Source of the DNA: Anaerotignum sp. MB30-C6
Lineage (GTDB): Bacteria > Bacillota > Clostridia > Lachnospirales > Anaerotignaceae
Length of the DNA stretch: 64,000 bases
NCBI RefSeq assembly: GCF_030908465.1
Contig: NZ_CP133078.1
Location: forward strand, 2,666,001-2,730,000
Reading direction: 5' to 3'
A program made the translations under genes and the position numbers. The notes under the pieces were generated by a model. That model was not told the origin of the DNA. It was given only the letters and a program-made list of their open reading frames with translations, and made no database searches. Below, one piece after another: positions 37,037 to 46,005 of the stretch. The stretch's first letter is position 1, and each line of letters starts with the position of its first letter.

Positions 37037-37045
37037 ATGTGTCAA
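37017..37045 (-). promoter_or_regulatory. Full-consensus sigma-A promoter of the GntR-ABC operon
   Basis: TTGACA at 37040-37045 and TATAAT at 37017-37022 (minus strand) with a 17-base spacer: all 12 consensus bases match. Such a strong promoter needs repression, which the overlapping palindromes supply. Confidence 0.9.
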
Positions 37046-37109
37046 TAATAGAATTCTTTTGTGGAAAATTAATTTGATGATAAAAAATCCTAAGGGCATA
37101 TTGAAATAA

Positions 37110-37200
37110 GCATAAGCCCGAGTTTTAGCAAAAAAGCCTTACAGCTAAAGGAAAAACCTCCCTACCAGCAAATGGGTGGTTTCGCCAAGCTAAAACAGCA
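37110..37200. other. Structured stretch downstream of glmS
   Basis: GTTTTAGC (near 37114) and GCTAAAAC (near 37188) are outer complementary arms. Between them AAACC-T-CCC and GGG-T-GGTTT form an inner stem near 37155-37182. It lies behind the glmS terminator, with no gene, and may be a second terminator or an RNA element. Confidence 0.35.
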
Positions 37201-37201
37201 A

Positions 37202-37232
37202 TAAAAAAACCTTCATGGAAGCCATGAAGGTT
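37202..37232 (-). terminator. Intrinsic terminator after glmS
   Basis: AACCTTCATGG (37208-37218) and CCATGAAGGTT (37222-37232) form a perfect 11-bp stem with seven T following on the minus strand. The glmS stop codon is 7 bases before the stem. Confidence 0.9.
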
Positions 37233-37238
37233 TTACGA

Positions 37239-39062
37239 TTATTCAACTGTAACAGATTTGGCTAAGTTTCTTGGTTTATCAACATCACAGCCTCTTTCTA
37301 CCGCAGTGTAGTATGCAAATAACTGCATGGGCAGCACATTGTAAGAGCTTGTGAAAATATCTGCTGATTTTGGCAGATAGATGACTTCATCTGCAACTTC
37401 TTCCATGGCAAGGTTACCCTCGGTTGCAATGGCAATCACATTAGCACCTCTTGCCTTTACCTCTTTTACGTTGCTTACCAGCTTTTCGAACAACCTTTCT
37501 TGGGTTGCAATGGCAATGACCAAGGTTCCCTCTTCGATCAAAGAAATGGTACCATGTTTTAACTCCCCTGCCGCATACGCTTCGCTATGAATATAAGAAA
37601 TCTCTTTCAACTTCAAAGAGGATTCCATGGCTGCAGCATAGTCCAACCCACGGCCAATAATAAAAGCGTTCTCGCTCTGGGCATACTTTTTAGCAAGATT
37701 TTCCATCTGCCCATCTAATTTTAAAATTTCCTCTGTTTTTTCAGGCAGCATATGCAGTTCTTTTAAATATTCCCGCAAGCTTTCTTCCCCAATGGTACCA
37801 CGAACCTTTGCGAAGTGGAGTGCAACCAAATATAGCATAGAAAGCTGGGTTGTGTAACCCTTTGTGGTTGCAACGGCAATTTCAGGCCCTGCCCATGTGT
37901 AAAGAACATCATCGCTTTCTCTAGCAATGGAACTGCCTACCACATTGACAATGGAAAGCACCTTTACACCCTGCTTTTTCGCTTCTCTTAAAGCTGCCAA
38001 AGTATCTGCCGTTTCACCAGACTGGCTGATGATGACACACAGGTCATTCTTGTGCAAAATAGGGTTACGATAACGGAATTCCGATGCAATATCTACCTCA
38101 ACGGGAATTCTGCTTACTTCCTCCATGACATATCTGCCTACAATGCCTGCATGCCATGCACTACCGCAAGCAACAATGTGGATACGATTAAAATGCTTGA
38201 TTTCTTCTTCTGTTAGAGAAAGGTCCTCCAAAGCAATTCCCTGCTCTACCATTCTTGGGAACAGCGTCTTTCTTAATGCTTCAGGCTGCTCCATGATTTC
38301 TTTCATCATGAAATAGTCGTAACCACCTTTTTCCGCCGCATCAATATCCCATGTTACATGGAAAACATCTTTGTGAATCTGATTTCCGTCCAAATCATAC
38401 AGGGTAACCCCGTCTTTGGTTAGGAATACGATTTCATTATCATTCAATAAATAATAGTCTCTGGTATATTCCAACAAAGCTGGAATATCAGAAGCAATAT
38501 AATTACCTTCTTGGCTTAAGCCCACCAAAAGGGGACTATCCTTACGCACGGCAATCAAACGATCGGGGTGGTCGTTACACATAATGCCCAAAGCATATGC
38601 ACCACGAAGCCTCCCAATTATTTTTCTTAATGTGCCTACGGGGTCACCATCATAATAAAAATCGAATAATTGGGCAACGACTTCTGTATCTGTTTCAGAT
38701 ACAAAGTGATAGCCCTTGTCTAGTAAGAAATCCTTGATTTCCATATAGTTTTCAATAATTCCGTTGTGAACAACAGAAACTTTTCCACTCTGGCTATTGT
38801 GAGGGTGGCTATTTCTGTCGCTGGGGGCACCATGGGTTGCCCATCTTGTGTGCCCAATGCCCATATGGGAAGATACACTACCTTCACCTTGAATTTTATC
38901 CGACAAATTTGCCAGTCTGCCTTTTGCTTTAATTGTACGAATTCCATCCTTATAAACTGAAATTCCCGCTGAATCATATCCACGGTACTCCAACTTGGCA
39001 AGACCGTTTAACAAAACGGGTACTGCCTCCTCGTTACCAATATATCCAACAATTCCACACAT
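37239..39062 (-). CDS. glmS: Glutamine--fructose-6-phosphate aminotransferase (isomerizing)
   Basis: A 607-residue enzyme making glucosamine-6-phosphate, the entry to amino-sugar and cell-wall synthesis. The N-terminal class II glutaminase starts MCGIVGYIG with Cys at position 2 as nucleophile. Two SIS sugar-isomerase domains follow (from about residue 285), ending in DKPRNLAKSVTVE. Expression is expected to respond to GlcN6P through the ribozyme in the leader. Confidence 0.98.
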   Translation of the reverse strand: MCGIVGYIGNEEAVPVLLNGLAKLEYRGYDSAGISVYKDGIRTIKAKGRLANLSDKIQGEGSVSSHMGIGHTRWATHGAPSDRNSHPHNSQSGKVSVVHNGIIENYMEIKDFLLDKGYHFVSETDTEVVAQLFDFYYDGDPVGTLRKIIGRLRGAYALGIMCNDHPDRLIAVRKDSPLLVGLSQEGNYIASDIPALLEYTRDYYLLNDNEIVFLTKDGVTLYDLDGNQIHKDVFHVTWDIDAAEKGGYDYFMMKEIMEQPEALRKTLFPRMVEQGIALEDLSLTEEEIKHFNRIHIVACGSAWHAGIVGRYVMEEVSRIPVEVDIASEFRYRNPILHKNDLCVIISQSGETADTLAALREAKKQGVKVLSIVNVVGSSIARESDDVLYTWAGPEIAVATTKGYTTQLSMLYLVALHFAKVRGTIGEESLREYLKELHMLPEKTEEILKLDGQMENLAKKYAQSENAFIIGRGLDYAAAMESSLKLKEISYIHSEAYAAGELKHGTISLIEEGTLVIAIATQERLFEKLVSNVKEVKARGANVIAIATEGNLAMEEVADEVIYLPKSADIFTSSYNVLPMQLFAYYTAVERGCDVDKPRNLAKSVTVE

Positions 39063-39074
39063 AATTTAAGTTCT

Positions 39075-39240
39075 CCTTCACTCTTTTATTCGTCCGTTGC
39101 CTTTCCCTTTGTGGGAAGAATTCACTTCTTCCATTTGTAGAAAGACCTGCGACCCTGAACGAATGGGCGAGAAGCATCCGCCGAAATTTCGATCACTTCT
39201 ACCTCGTCAACCGCCCTATCTGCGGTTCTGGCGCTTTTAA
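39075..39240 (-). ncRNA. glmS ribozyme
   Basis: The minus-strand leader carries the conserved ribozyme segments AAGCGCCAGAACC, GTTGACGAGGTAGAAGTGATC, and TTTCGGCGGATGC in the right order, close upstream of glmS. Self-cleavage would fall just before the GCGCC near 39236, activated by GlcN6P. Core coordinates are approximate at the 3' side. A covariance search was not run. Confidence 0.9.
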
Positions 39241-39326
39241 CAAACATACCATCCTTTCTTCCATATTAACCGATAGGAAGCCTACGATTTGCCCTGTCAT
39301 TTTCCCTCGGACAATGTCGTTTTGAT

Positions 39327-39355
39327 AGTATATCATCTTTTTACGAAAGGGTAAA
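39327..39355 (-). promoter_or_regulatory. glmS promoter
   Basis: TTTACC at 39350-39355 and TATACT at 39327-39332 (minus strand), spacer 17. It gives a leader of about 260 bases that contains the ribozyme. Confidence 0.7.
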
Positions 39356-39440
39356 GAGTTTCTCTTTATTATAATTATGTGTAAAAATGAAAGAATTGCA
39401 AAAAATTTATAAATATGAAAGACTTTTGTTACGATTCGTT

Positions 39441-39459
39441 TATAATATAGGACTATACT
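39441..39459 (+). promoter_or_regulatory. Candidate -10 elements upstream of the lipoprotein gene
   Basis: TATAAT (39441-39446) and TATACT (39454-39459) lie 45-60 bases before the start; neither has a good -35, so the exact promoter is unsettled. Confidence 0.4.
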
Positions 39460-39503
39460 AAATATAAAAGAATAATGACACTAGCCTTAAAGGAGGACTT
39501 TAT

Positions 39504-40355
39504 ATGAAAAAAATCTTACTTTGTATAATGACTGGTCTGTTGCTAATCGGAACTACAGCTTGTAGTGAAAAAACCACCAAACCCCAGCCCCCGCAGCCCC
39601 AAACTGCAGGAGCATTGCCCCAAGACATGGCCCCTATGACGGAGCCTATTGATTCTTTGGTTCGCTGTATGTTAGAAGACAATAAAGCATATGACCCCAC
39701 GGATCCAGCGTTCTTTTGGACTGGGCTATACTATTTCTTAGGGGAATATGGCTCTTTAAACCCTCTTGTTACAGAAACAGAGGATGGCAAGTTAAAGGTT
39801 CCTAGAAAAGTTGCCCAAGAATATGCCATCGCCCTTTTTGCCAACTACGAGGATTTATTACCTCTGCCAGAAGGCCTTTCCGCTTCTATTACATACGATG
39901 AAGATTTGGAAGCATATCTATTAGGCCAAGGGGATCGTGGTCTTACTGAAACCCTCTTATCCGATTATGAGGAAACAGAAAATACATATTCCGTGACAGC
40001 AAAGCTTGTTTCCACCATGGAAGATAAAGAGGTTTTGGGGGAATGGGTCGTTAAGATGCAAAAAAATGCGTTCGCCGATAGCATCGAAGAACCCAAATAT
40101 TTTTATAGTATAACCAGCGTAACCCCAGTAAACGGCATGGTTCTGCCCCCCCAAAGTGTTTCCGCTGTTTACAACGGTTTGTCCGATAACCACACTGTAG
40201 AGGTAACTTTAGAGGATGGTACCATTCAAGCCTTTCAGTTTTATGACTCAACCGTTTCTGAAAAGCTGCATTCTTTAAACGAGGGTGATGCATTTAGCTT
40301 CCTTTATTTTACCGATGATAAGACAGGAGCCTTAACCATACTTGAAGTTGACTAA
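39504..40355 (+). CDS. Putative lipoprotein of unknown function
   Basis: A 283-residue protein with a signal peptide and lipobox LIGTTAC (Cys20), followed by a Pro/Gln linker. The rest (from about residue 45) has no recognised domain; residues 110-200 look like a mixed alpha/beta module and the end is beta-rich. An AAGGAGG site precedes the ATG. It is monocistronic with a terminator. Confidence 0.8.
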   Translation: MKKILLCIMTGLLLIGTTACSEKTTKPQPPQPQTAGALPQDMAPMTEPIDSLVRCMLEDNKAYDPTDPAFFWTGLYYFLGEYGSLNPLVTETEDGKLKVPRKVAQEYAIALFANYEDLLPLPEGLSASITYDEDLEAYLLGQGDRGLTETLLSDYEETENTYSVTAKLVSTMEDKEVLGEWVVKMQKNAFADSIEEPKYFYSITSVTPVNGMVLPPQSVSAVYNGLSDNHTVEVTLEDGTIQAFQFYDSTVSEKLHSLNEGDAFSFLYFTDDKTGALTILEVD

Positions 40356-40366
40356 GCCAAACATAA

Positions 40367-40399
40367 CCTCCACCTTTTTTGGTGGAGGCTTTCTTTTTT
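40367..40399 (+). terminator. Terminator of the lipoprotein gene
   Basis: CCTCCACC (40367-40374) and GGTGGAGG (40381-40388) with a 6-base loop, then TTTCTTTTTT. Confidence 0.88.
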
Positions 40400-40446
40400 A
40401 TGGAAGGTGTCTGCTATGTAGGGTTCTTTTATATCGTTCTCTTTTC

Positions 40447-40475
40447 TTGCACAACCACGCTCTATATGGTAAATT
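40447..40475 (+). promoter_or_regulatory. Candidate promoter of the GNAT gene
   Basis: TTGCAC (40447-40452), spacer 17, TAAATT (40470-40475), 35 bases before the start. Confidence 0.55.
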
Positions 40476-40510
40476 ATAGAAGGAAATTTAGCGATAGAAA
40501 GGAGAAAAAC

Positions 40511-40987
40511 ATGAATTTAACTTTTCGATATGCAACCAAAGGGGATGTCCCTCTCATATTGCAATTTATAAAAGAATTAGCGGACTATGAAAAAATGCTA
40601 GATGAGGTCATTGCCACGGAAGAACTCCTTGAGGAATGGATTTTTGAACAAAAAAAAGCAGAAGTGATTTTTCCTATGCTAGAAGGAAAAGAAATCGGCT
40701 TTGCCCTATTCTTTCATAATTTTTCAACCTTCTTAGGTAGATCTGGCATATACCTTGAAGATTTATATATCAAACAAGAATACAGAGGTAGAGGCTATGG
40801 CAAAATGCTTTTAAAAGAGTTGGCAAAAATCGCAGTGGAACGCAAATGTGGTCGATTAGAGTGGTGGTGTCTGGATTGGAACCAACCCAGCATTGACTTT
40901 TACTTATCCATAGGTGCCGAGCCTATGAAGGATTGGACCGTTTACCGCCTTGCGGGAGAAACTTTGGAAAGCTTAGCCCTGAAATAA
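40511..40987 (+). CDS. GNAT-family N-acetyltransferase
   Basis: A 158-residue GNAT enzyme. The acetyl-CoA loop is KQEYRGRGYGKMLLKELA near residues 88-105. Around it are YLEDLYI and the C-terminal CGRLEWWCLDWNQPSIDFYLSIGAEPM, as in diamine/thialysine acetyltransferase-like members. ATG 40511 with GAAAGGAG is preferred to a long frame from 40379 that overlaps the terminator and promoter. The substrate is not certain. Confidence 0.92.
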   Translation: MNLTFRYATKGDVPLILQFIKELADYEKMLDEVIATEELLEEWIFEQKKAEVIFPMLEGKEIGFALFFHNFSTFLGRSGIYLEDLYIKQEYRGRGYGKMLLKELAKIAVERKCGRLEWWCLDWNQPSIDFYLSIGAEPMKDWTVYRLAGETLESLALK

Positions 40988-41019
40988 AAAAATTACCACG
41001 AGAGACTTATTTCTTATGA

Positions 41020-41115
41020 ATTAAACAACACCCAAATGATATGCTTTACGTATGCCCTTTTGGTTTACACTGTTTCCAGAAGCTTGGGTTTGAATCTTCC
41101 CCAGAGTGGACGTAG
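41020..41115 (+). pseudogene. Possible remnant of a second GNAT gene (C-terminal end)
   Basis: A start-less frame of 31 codons just after the GNAT gene reads HPNDMLYVCPFGLHCFQKLG and ends FESSPEWT. The LHCFQKLGFE segment resembles the GNAT C-terminal FYEKLGF motif. No upstream part remains. The short length makes chance similarity possible. Confidence 0.3.
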
Positions 41116-41147
41116 TAAAATACCCAAGGTTTCCAGAAATATTGTGT

Positions 41148-41183
41148 CACAAAAAAAGCTCCTATAGTATCCTAGGAGCTTTT
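41148..41183 (-). terminator. Terminator of the flavoprotein-truA-pyrophosphatase operon
   Basis: AAAAGCTCCTA (41154-41164) and TAGGAGCTTTT (41173-41183) form an 11-bp stem, followed by a run of T on the minus strand. Confidence 0.85.
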
Positions 41184-41205
41184 GTATTTAAAAGAAAAAA
41201 GCTAT

Positions 41206-42783
41206 TTATTTTAAGTTATTTTGAAATATTTTTTCTGCCATAGAAATTCCATCTACAGCCGCAGACACAATACCCCCTGCGTAGCCTGCACCCTCTCCCG
41301 TAGGGTAAAGGCCAACTGCCCATGGACTTACCCCGTTTTCGTCACGCAAAATTCGTATGGGGGATGAGCTTCTGCTTTCAACTGCCGTCAACATGGCATC
41401 GTCTCTGTCAAACCCTCGCAGTTTCTTGCCCATTGCAGGTATGGCCTCAACCATGGCTTCAGTCATAAAAGATGGAAAAATCTCATCCATTTCAACCTCT
41501 TTTGTTTTAGGAAGGTATGTTGGGCAAACCTTAGCGCTTTCCTTAGAAGTCTTTAAAAAAGATCCAACACTTTGTATGGGCGCAGTGTAATTACCACCAC
41601 CCACTTCAAAAGCTTTCTCTTCTAACCTTCGTTGAAAGTACATCCCCTCCAAAGGATGGTCCGAACCAAAATCCTCGGGGAATACTTGCACCAACAAAGC
41701 AGAGTTTGCATTTTCTCCATCACGAGCGTGCTGGCTCATTCCATTTACTGTCAAGCGACCTTCTTCTGAAGCCGCCGCCACCACATAACCACCGGGACAC
41801 ATACAAAATGTATAAACGCCCCTACCCTTTTGGGTGGTATGTGTCAAGCGATAATCTGCTGGGGGTAATTTCTCCGCCGCCTCACCATACTGGGCAAAAT
41901 CTATCATTTTCTGGGGATGCTCAATACGTACACCCATGGCAAACGGTTTCTGTTCCATAGAAACACCATTTTTATATAACATTTCAAAGGTATCCCTTGC
42001 ACTATGTCCAATGGCCAAAACAACATCATTGGTTTGAATCCCCTCGCCATCAGCAAGGATAACCCCTTGAACCCTTCCATTTTTCACTTCAATATCCGTG
42101 ACCTTTGCAAAAAAGCGAACTTCACCTCCAAGGGAAATAATCTTTTCTCGTATTCTTTGCACAACCCCCTGTAACAAATCCGTTCCAATATGGGGCTTTG
42201 CATCATATAAAATCTCCTCGGGGGCACCAGCCTCTACTAAAGCCTCTAATACCTTACGGCAACGGGGGTCCTTAATTCGTGTGGTCAGCTTACCGTCAGA
42301 AAAGGTTCCTGCGCCACCTTCTCCAAACTGAACATTATTTTCCGTATCCAGCTTACCTTCCTTCCAAAAAAGGTCAACGGCCTTTTTGCGGCTTTCCACA
42401 TCTCCCCCACGCTCTAAGACTATAGGCTTCAGGCCCATTTCAGCCAACAGCAATGCAGCAAACATCCCCCCAGGGCCAAAGCCAACCACAATAGGGCGAT
42501 GGGCACATTCAGCCTGTCCATGGGGAAATGTATATGAATAGTCTGGCGATGGAGAAACGTTCTTTCCTTTCGCCTTAGATAATATCTTTTTTTCTTCGCC
42601 AACTTCAACATCCACCACATAAACATAGTGGATTTGATCTTTTTTTCTGGCGTCTAGAGAACGGCGGAAAATTTTCACTTTTAATATCGCTTCCATAGGA
42701 ACTGCCAACGCTTTCGCAGCTTTCTTTTTTAGCTGCTCCTCCGTACCGTGTATCGGCAGTTTTAAATCTGTAATTCTAATCAT
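41206..42783 (-). CDS. FAD-dependent oxidoreductase (COG2509-like)
   Basis: A 525-residue flavoprotein. The N-terminal 90 residues form a small alpha/beta part (TEEQLKKKAAKALAVP), then the dinucleotide loop VVGFGPGGMFAALLLAEMG near residue 99. Further motifs are GEGGAGTFSDGKLTTRI and a C-terminal PTGEGAGYAGGIVSAAVDG that closes the FAD site. It is the COG2509-type uncharacterised dehydrogenase. It overlaps truA by 4 bases. Confidence 0.9.
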   Translation of the reverse strand: MIRITDLKLPIHGTEEQLKKKAAKALAVPMEAILKVKIFRRSLDARKKDQIHYVYVVDVEVGEEKKILSKAKGKNVSPSPDYSYTFPHGQAECAHRPIVVGFGPGGMFAALLLAEMGLKPIVLERGGDVESRKKAVDLFWKEGKLDTENNVQFGEGGAGTFSDGKLTTRIKDPRCRKVLEALVEAGAPEEILYDAKPHIGTDLLQGVVQRIREKIISLGGEVRFFAKVTDIEVKNGRVQGVILADGEGIQTNDVVLAIGHSARDTFEMLYKNGVSMEQKPFAMGVRIEHPQKMIDFAQYGEAAEKLPPADYRLTHTTQKGRGVYTFCMCPGGYVVAAASEEGRLTVNGMSQHARDGENANSALLVQVFPEDFGSDHPLEGMYFQRRLEEKAFEVGGGNYTAPIQSVGSFLKTSKESAKVCPTYLPKTKEVEMDEIFPSFMTEAMVEAIPAMGKKLRGFDRDDAMLTAVESRSSSPIRILRDENGVSPWAVGLYPTGEGAGYAGGIVSAAVDGISMAEKIFQNNLK

Positions 42784-43541
42784 TTTTCATCCTGCCCTTC
42801 TTCATAAAACACCTCTTTTAACGCTAGTCCTTTTGATGGAGCAGTAAATCCTGCTTGTTCTCTATCCAAAGCCCCTAAAACAGCCTTCATTTCTTTGGGG
42901 TCTTTCTTCCCCTCACCAACCTCAATAAGGGTTCCCGTTAAAATCCGAATCATCTGGTACAAAAATCCATTGCCATGATAGGAGATAGTTATTTTATCAT
43001 CCTCACAGTGAAACTGAATCTTATAAATTTTACGCACTGTGGATTTTTTCATACGCTTATTGGCACAAAAGCTCTTAAAATCATGCTCGCCCATCAACAC
43101 TTTTGACGCCTCCTGCATTTTTGTCACATTTAAAGGCTTTTCACACCAAAAAACATACTTTCTATGAAATACGGGAGGCTTTTTGCTGTTCCAAATGGTA
43201 TACTCATAAATTTTGCCTTTGGCACTTAACCTACTGTGAAACCTTGGATGTACTACCTCCAAAGAAAGAAGCGCAATATCTTCGGGCAATTTTTCGTTGA
43301 TACAATCCATCAGCTCTTCTGCCGTCCCCTTCCAGTCCATGTGGAAGTTGGCAACTTGTCCATAGGCATGGGTTCCTGCATCCGTTCGCCCTGAGCCGTA
43401 AACTTCAATAGGGCATCCTGCCAAAGCAGAAAGGATGCCCTCTAATTTTTCCTGTATCGTATTATCTGTGTTGCCCTGCTTTTGCCAGCCATTGTATCTG
43501 CCACCGTCATAAGCAAGAATCATCTTATAATTTTTCATCAT
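42780..43541 (-). CDS. truA: tRNA pseudouridine(38-40) synthase TruA
   Basis: A 253-residue pseudouridine synthase acting on the tRNA anticodon stem. The catalytic Asp is in GSGRTDAGTHAYGQ near residue 52, and ITISYHGNGFLYQMIRILTG is the second family motif. It overlaps the pyrophosphatase gene by 4 bases. Confidence 0.96.
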   Translation of the reverse strand: MMKNYKMILAYDGGRYNGWQKQGNTDNTIQEKLEGILSALAGCPIEVYGSGRTDAGTHAYGQVANFHMDWKGTAEELMDCINEKLPEDIALLSLEVVHPRFHSRLSAKGKIYEYTIWNSKKPPVFHRKYVFWCEKPLNVTKMQEASKVLMGEHDFKSFCANKRMKKSTVRKIYKIQFHCEDDKITISYHGNGFLYQMIRILTGTLIEVGEGKKDPKEMKAVLGALDREQAGFTAPSKGLALKEVFYEEGQDEK

Positions 43542-45184
43542 AAAACCTGCTGAATTCCATTTAGTATTTTAGGAACAAACTGTTTTTTCCTTGAAACCAT
43601 GCCGGGAAGGAAAATCCAGCTATCTTCTTCTATTGTGCCACAAAAGGATGCTTCTACTACTTCTTTTGCTTTTTCACCCACAAAAACCAACTCTGATGAC
43701 TCCATTATAATATTGGTTAATAGGAAGAATAAAATATCACAACTTCCCTCGATGGATTCCATATAAGCCGCAATTTTAGGTCGAAGCTGTGCTAACTCAT
43801 CCTGATCTAGAGAGGAAATTTGGCCAACGCCAAAGCTTAAGCCGCTACCACTGAATTTTTTGAAATCTTGATAGAAAATTTCTTCAGGGGCTTTATTTCC
43901 TAAACAGCTTCCAGCACGGAACATTTTTTCCGCATACTCCTGTATTTCAATTCCTGCAATCTTGGATAAAGCCTCTGCTGCAACCTGATCCTTTTCTGTG
44001 CAAGTAGGGGAACGGAACATTAACGTATCGGATAATATGGCGGAACACAATAATCCAGCAATTTCAGGCTTAATCTCCACACCATTTTCCTGATACATGC
44101 TGTAAATAATAGTAGCTGTACAGCCAACAGGCTGATTACGGAAATATACAGGCAGTGTTGTTTCTAAACTGCCCAGACGGTGATGGTCAATAATTTCAAT
44201 GATTTCTGCCTCCTCAATGCCATCTACCGCTTGAGACTTTTCATTATGATCCACCATGATAATTCTCTTTTTTTCTGTGTTCAACAAAGAACGTCTGGAA
44301 AGCATGCCACAATAGTTGCCTTCGTGGTCTAAAACCGGAAAGTCTCTATGTCTAATTTTCGATAGCACCGTTTTAATATCAGCAATTAAGTCATCCTTAT
44401 AGAAGGTAATTAATCCTTCTTTTCGCATAAAATACCCAACGGGTGTACTCTGGCTCATTAATCTTGCTGTCATATAAGTATCATGGGGCGTGCTAATAAT
44501 TTTGCAGTTGTTTTCTACTGCCAGTTTTTGAATGGTTTTAGAGACAGGGGCACCCATACAAACAACAATGCATCCCGCATTCATTTCAATGCCACAAAGC
44601 TGACTCTCAAAACGGTTTCCAGTAATAACAATATCCCCTTCGCCAACATAAGATTCCAAAAGCTCGGGATTAGCAGCACCAATCAAAATCTTTCCCTTGG
44701 TAACAACATCATTTTCATCCCCTATAATCATCTTACCATCAATGGTTTCAAGAATATTTGTATACTTGGTCTTAGACATTGCTAAAATGTGGGTTTCATA
44801 TACGTCCATATTTGCCGTTGCAATGTCTTTTACAGAAATAATTCCTTCAAGCCTACCATCCTGTACTACGGGCATGGTTGCATCCCCTAAATCACGCATG
44901 GTGTTCCAAGCTTTTTTTAATGAGAATTCCTTGCTAATGGCAGGCGTTGACTTTATGGTAACATCGCTCACCTGTGTTGCAACGTGCCCGATAAATTCGG
45001 GTATTTCCACATCAAAATATTCTAAAACAAACTTTGTTTCATTGTTTAATTCCCCAGCTCTTTTTGGTGCAAACTGTCCTTCATCTAAATGATTCTTTAA
45101 TGCCGCATAGGCAATGGCAGAACAAATGGAATCCGTATCTGGGTTCTTATGTCCGATTACATAAACAGTTCTTTCTTCTTGCAT
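43538..45184 (-). CDS. Manganese-dependent inorganic pyrophosphatase with CBS and DRTGG domains
   Basis: A 548-residue family II pyrophosphatase. The DHH domain starts with GHKNPDTDSICSAIAYA and continues after an insert with IIDHHRLG. The insert (about residues 70-310) holds two CBS units and a DRTGG-like part. The DHHA2 domain ends with SRKKQFVPKI. CBS-containing versions are regulated by adenine nucleotides. It heads the operon with truA and the flavoprotein. Confidence 0.93.
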   Translation of the reverse strand: MQEERTVYVIGHKNPDTDSICSAIAYAALKNHLDEGQFAPKRAGELNNETKFVLEYFDVEIPEFIGHVATQVSDVTIKSTPAISKEFSLKKAWNTMRDLGDATMPVVQDGRLEGIISVKDIATANMDVYETHILAMSKTKYTNILETIDGKMIIGDENDVVTKGKILIGAANPELLESYVGEGDIVITGNRFESQLCGIEMNAGCIVVCMGAPVSKTIQKLAVENNCKIISTPHDTYMTARLMSQSTPVGYFMRKEGLITFYKDDLIADIKTVLSKIRHRDFPVLDHEGNYCGMLSRRSLLNTEKKRIIMVDHNEKSQAVDGIEEAEIIEIIDHHRLGSLETTLPVYFRNQPVGCTATIIYSMYQENGVEIKPEIAGLLCSAILSDTLMFRSPTCTEKDQVAAEALSKIAGIEIQEYAEKMFRAGSCLGNKAPEEIFYQDFKKFSGSGLSFGVGQISSLDQDELAQLRPKIAAYMESIEGSCDILFFLLTNIIMESSELVFVGEKAKEVVEASFCGTIEEDSWIFLPGMVSRKKQFVPKILNGIQQVL

Positions 45185-45265
45185 TATCCAACCTCCTAAG
45201 GAGAACTTTAATACTCACTACAAAAAAATTGACGGTAAAAGTCTTTTACGGCCATCGTTTCAATC

Positions 45266-45294
45266 AGTATAGCCCTAAATCTTTACACCGTCAA
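45266..45294 (-). promoter_or_regulatory. Promoter of the pyrophosphatase operon
   Basis: TTGACG at 45289-45294 and TATACT at 45266-45271 (minus strand), spacer 17, with a leader of about 75 bases. Confidence 0.8.
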
Positions 45295-45354
45295 CATTTT
45301 TTGTTAGCATGCTCCCTACTTTATGCAAGCCCTGATATAACCAAGGTTTCTTTG

Positions 45355-46005
45355 TTATTTTCCCAACGATTTTATCTCATTTTGGTACCAAATATAAGAC
45401 ATTATCGTAGGAACGATTAGCGTTATGCTAAGTAAAACCACCGCTACATAAGACATGATTTCCATTGGAACAAAAAGGGAACCCACTGCCATGAGAAGCC
45501 CACTCAAAAAAAACATCTTTCCCCCTATCCGCTGAGTTTTATTCCAAACGGTTTCACTGCTTAATGCCCAAGGTGTTTTCACACCTGTAAAGAAGTTGGA
45601 TTTTACCTTTGGTAACATGTTTCCTAATAAAACCAAAAGTAATCCCACGCTGACACTTACAACCCGTGTTACAGGAATTCTGTGGGGATAAAGACTTTCC
45701 ATAATCACAACGCCCATTATAACCGCCATAAATATTTCAATCAAAAGAACCATACTTTCATAAACATTGGAAAACTTAGAATAATTTTTTCGTTTTGGAT
45801 CGATTTTTGCCAAGATGGGAACAATGACTCCCATAACCAAGCTTAAACCTGCAATCATAAATAGTTCCCACTTATCGCCGTAGCGTACACCGCCCCCTGT
45901 TTGCCACTGCATAGGCACCAATTCTGGCAGTTTTTGATAAACCAAGCTTACCATAATAAGCGGTAATGCGCCAAAAAAATATATTGCTACTCTTTTTTTA
46001 CTCAT
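45355..46005 (-). CDS. SdpI-family membrane protein
   Basis: A 216-residue protein with about six membrane segments. It has the DUF1648 N-terminus (LVYQKLPELVPMQWQTGG) and the SdpI domain motif SNFFTGVKTPWALSSETVWNKTQRIGG. In Bacillus subtilis SdpI gives immunity to the SdpC toxin and sequesters SdpR. It overlaps the ArsR-type gene by 8 bases, the sdpRI layout. No toxin genes sdpABC are nearby. Confidence 0.92.
   Translation of the reverse strand: MSKKRVAIYFFGALPLIMVSLVYQKLPELVPMQWQTGGGVRYGDKWELFMIAGLSLVMGVIVPILAKIDPKRKNYSKFSNVYESMVLLIEIFMAVIMGVVIMESLYPHRIPVTRVVSVSVGLLLVLLGNMLPKVKSNFFTGVKTPWALSSETVWNKTQRIGGKMFFLSGLLMAVGSLFVPMEIMSYVAVVLLSITLIVPTIMSYIWYQNEIKSLGK

Noticed and set aside
37110..37200. 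glmS-related regulatory RNA downstream of the gene
   Set aside because: The real ribozyme is upstream at 39075-39240; this segment lacks its conserved core.
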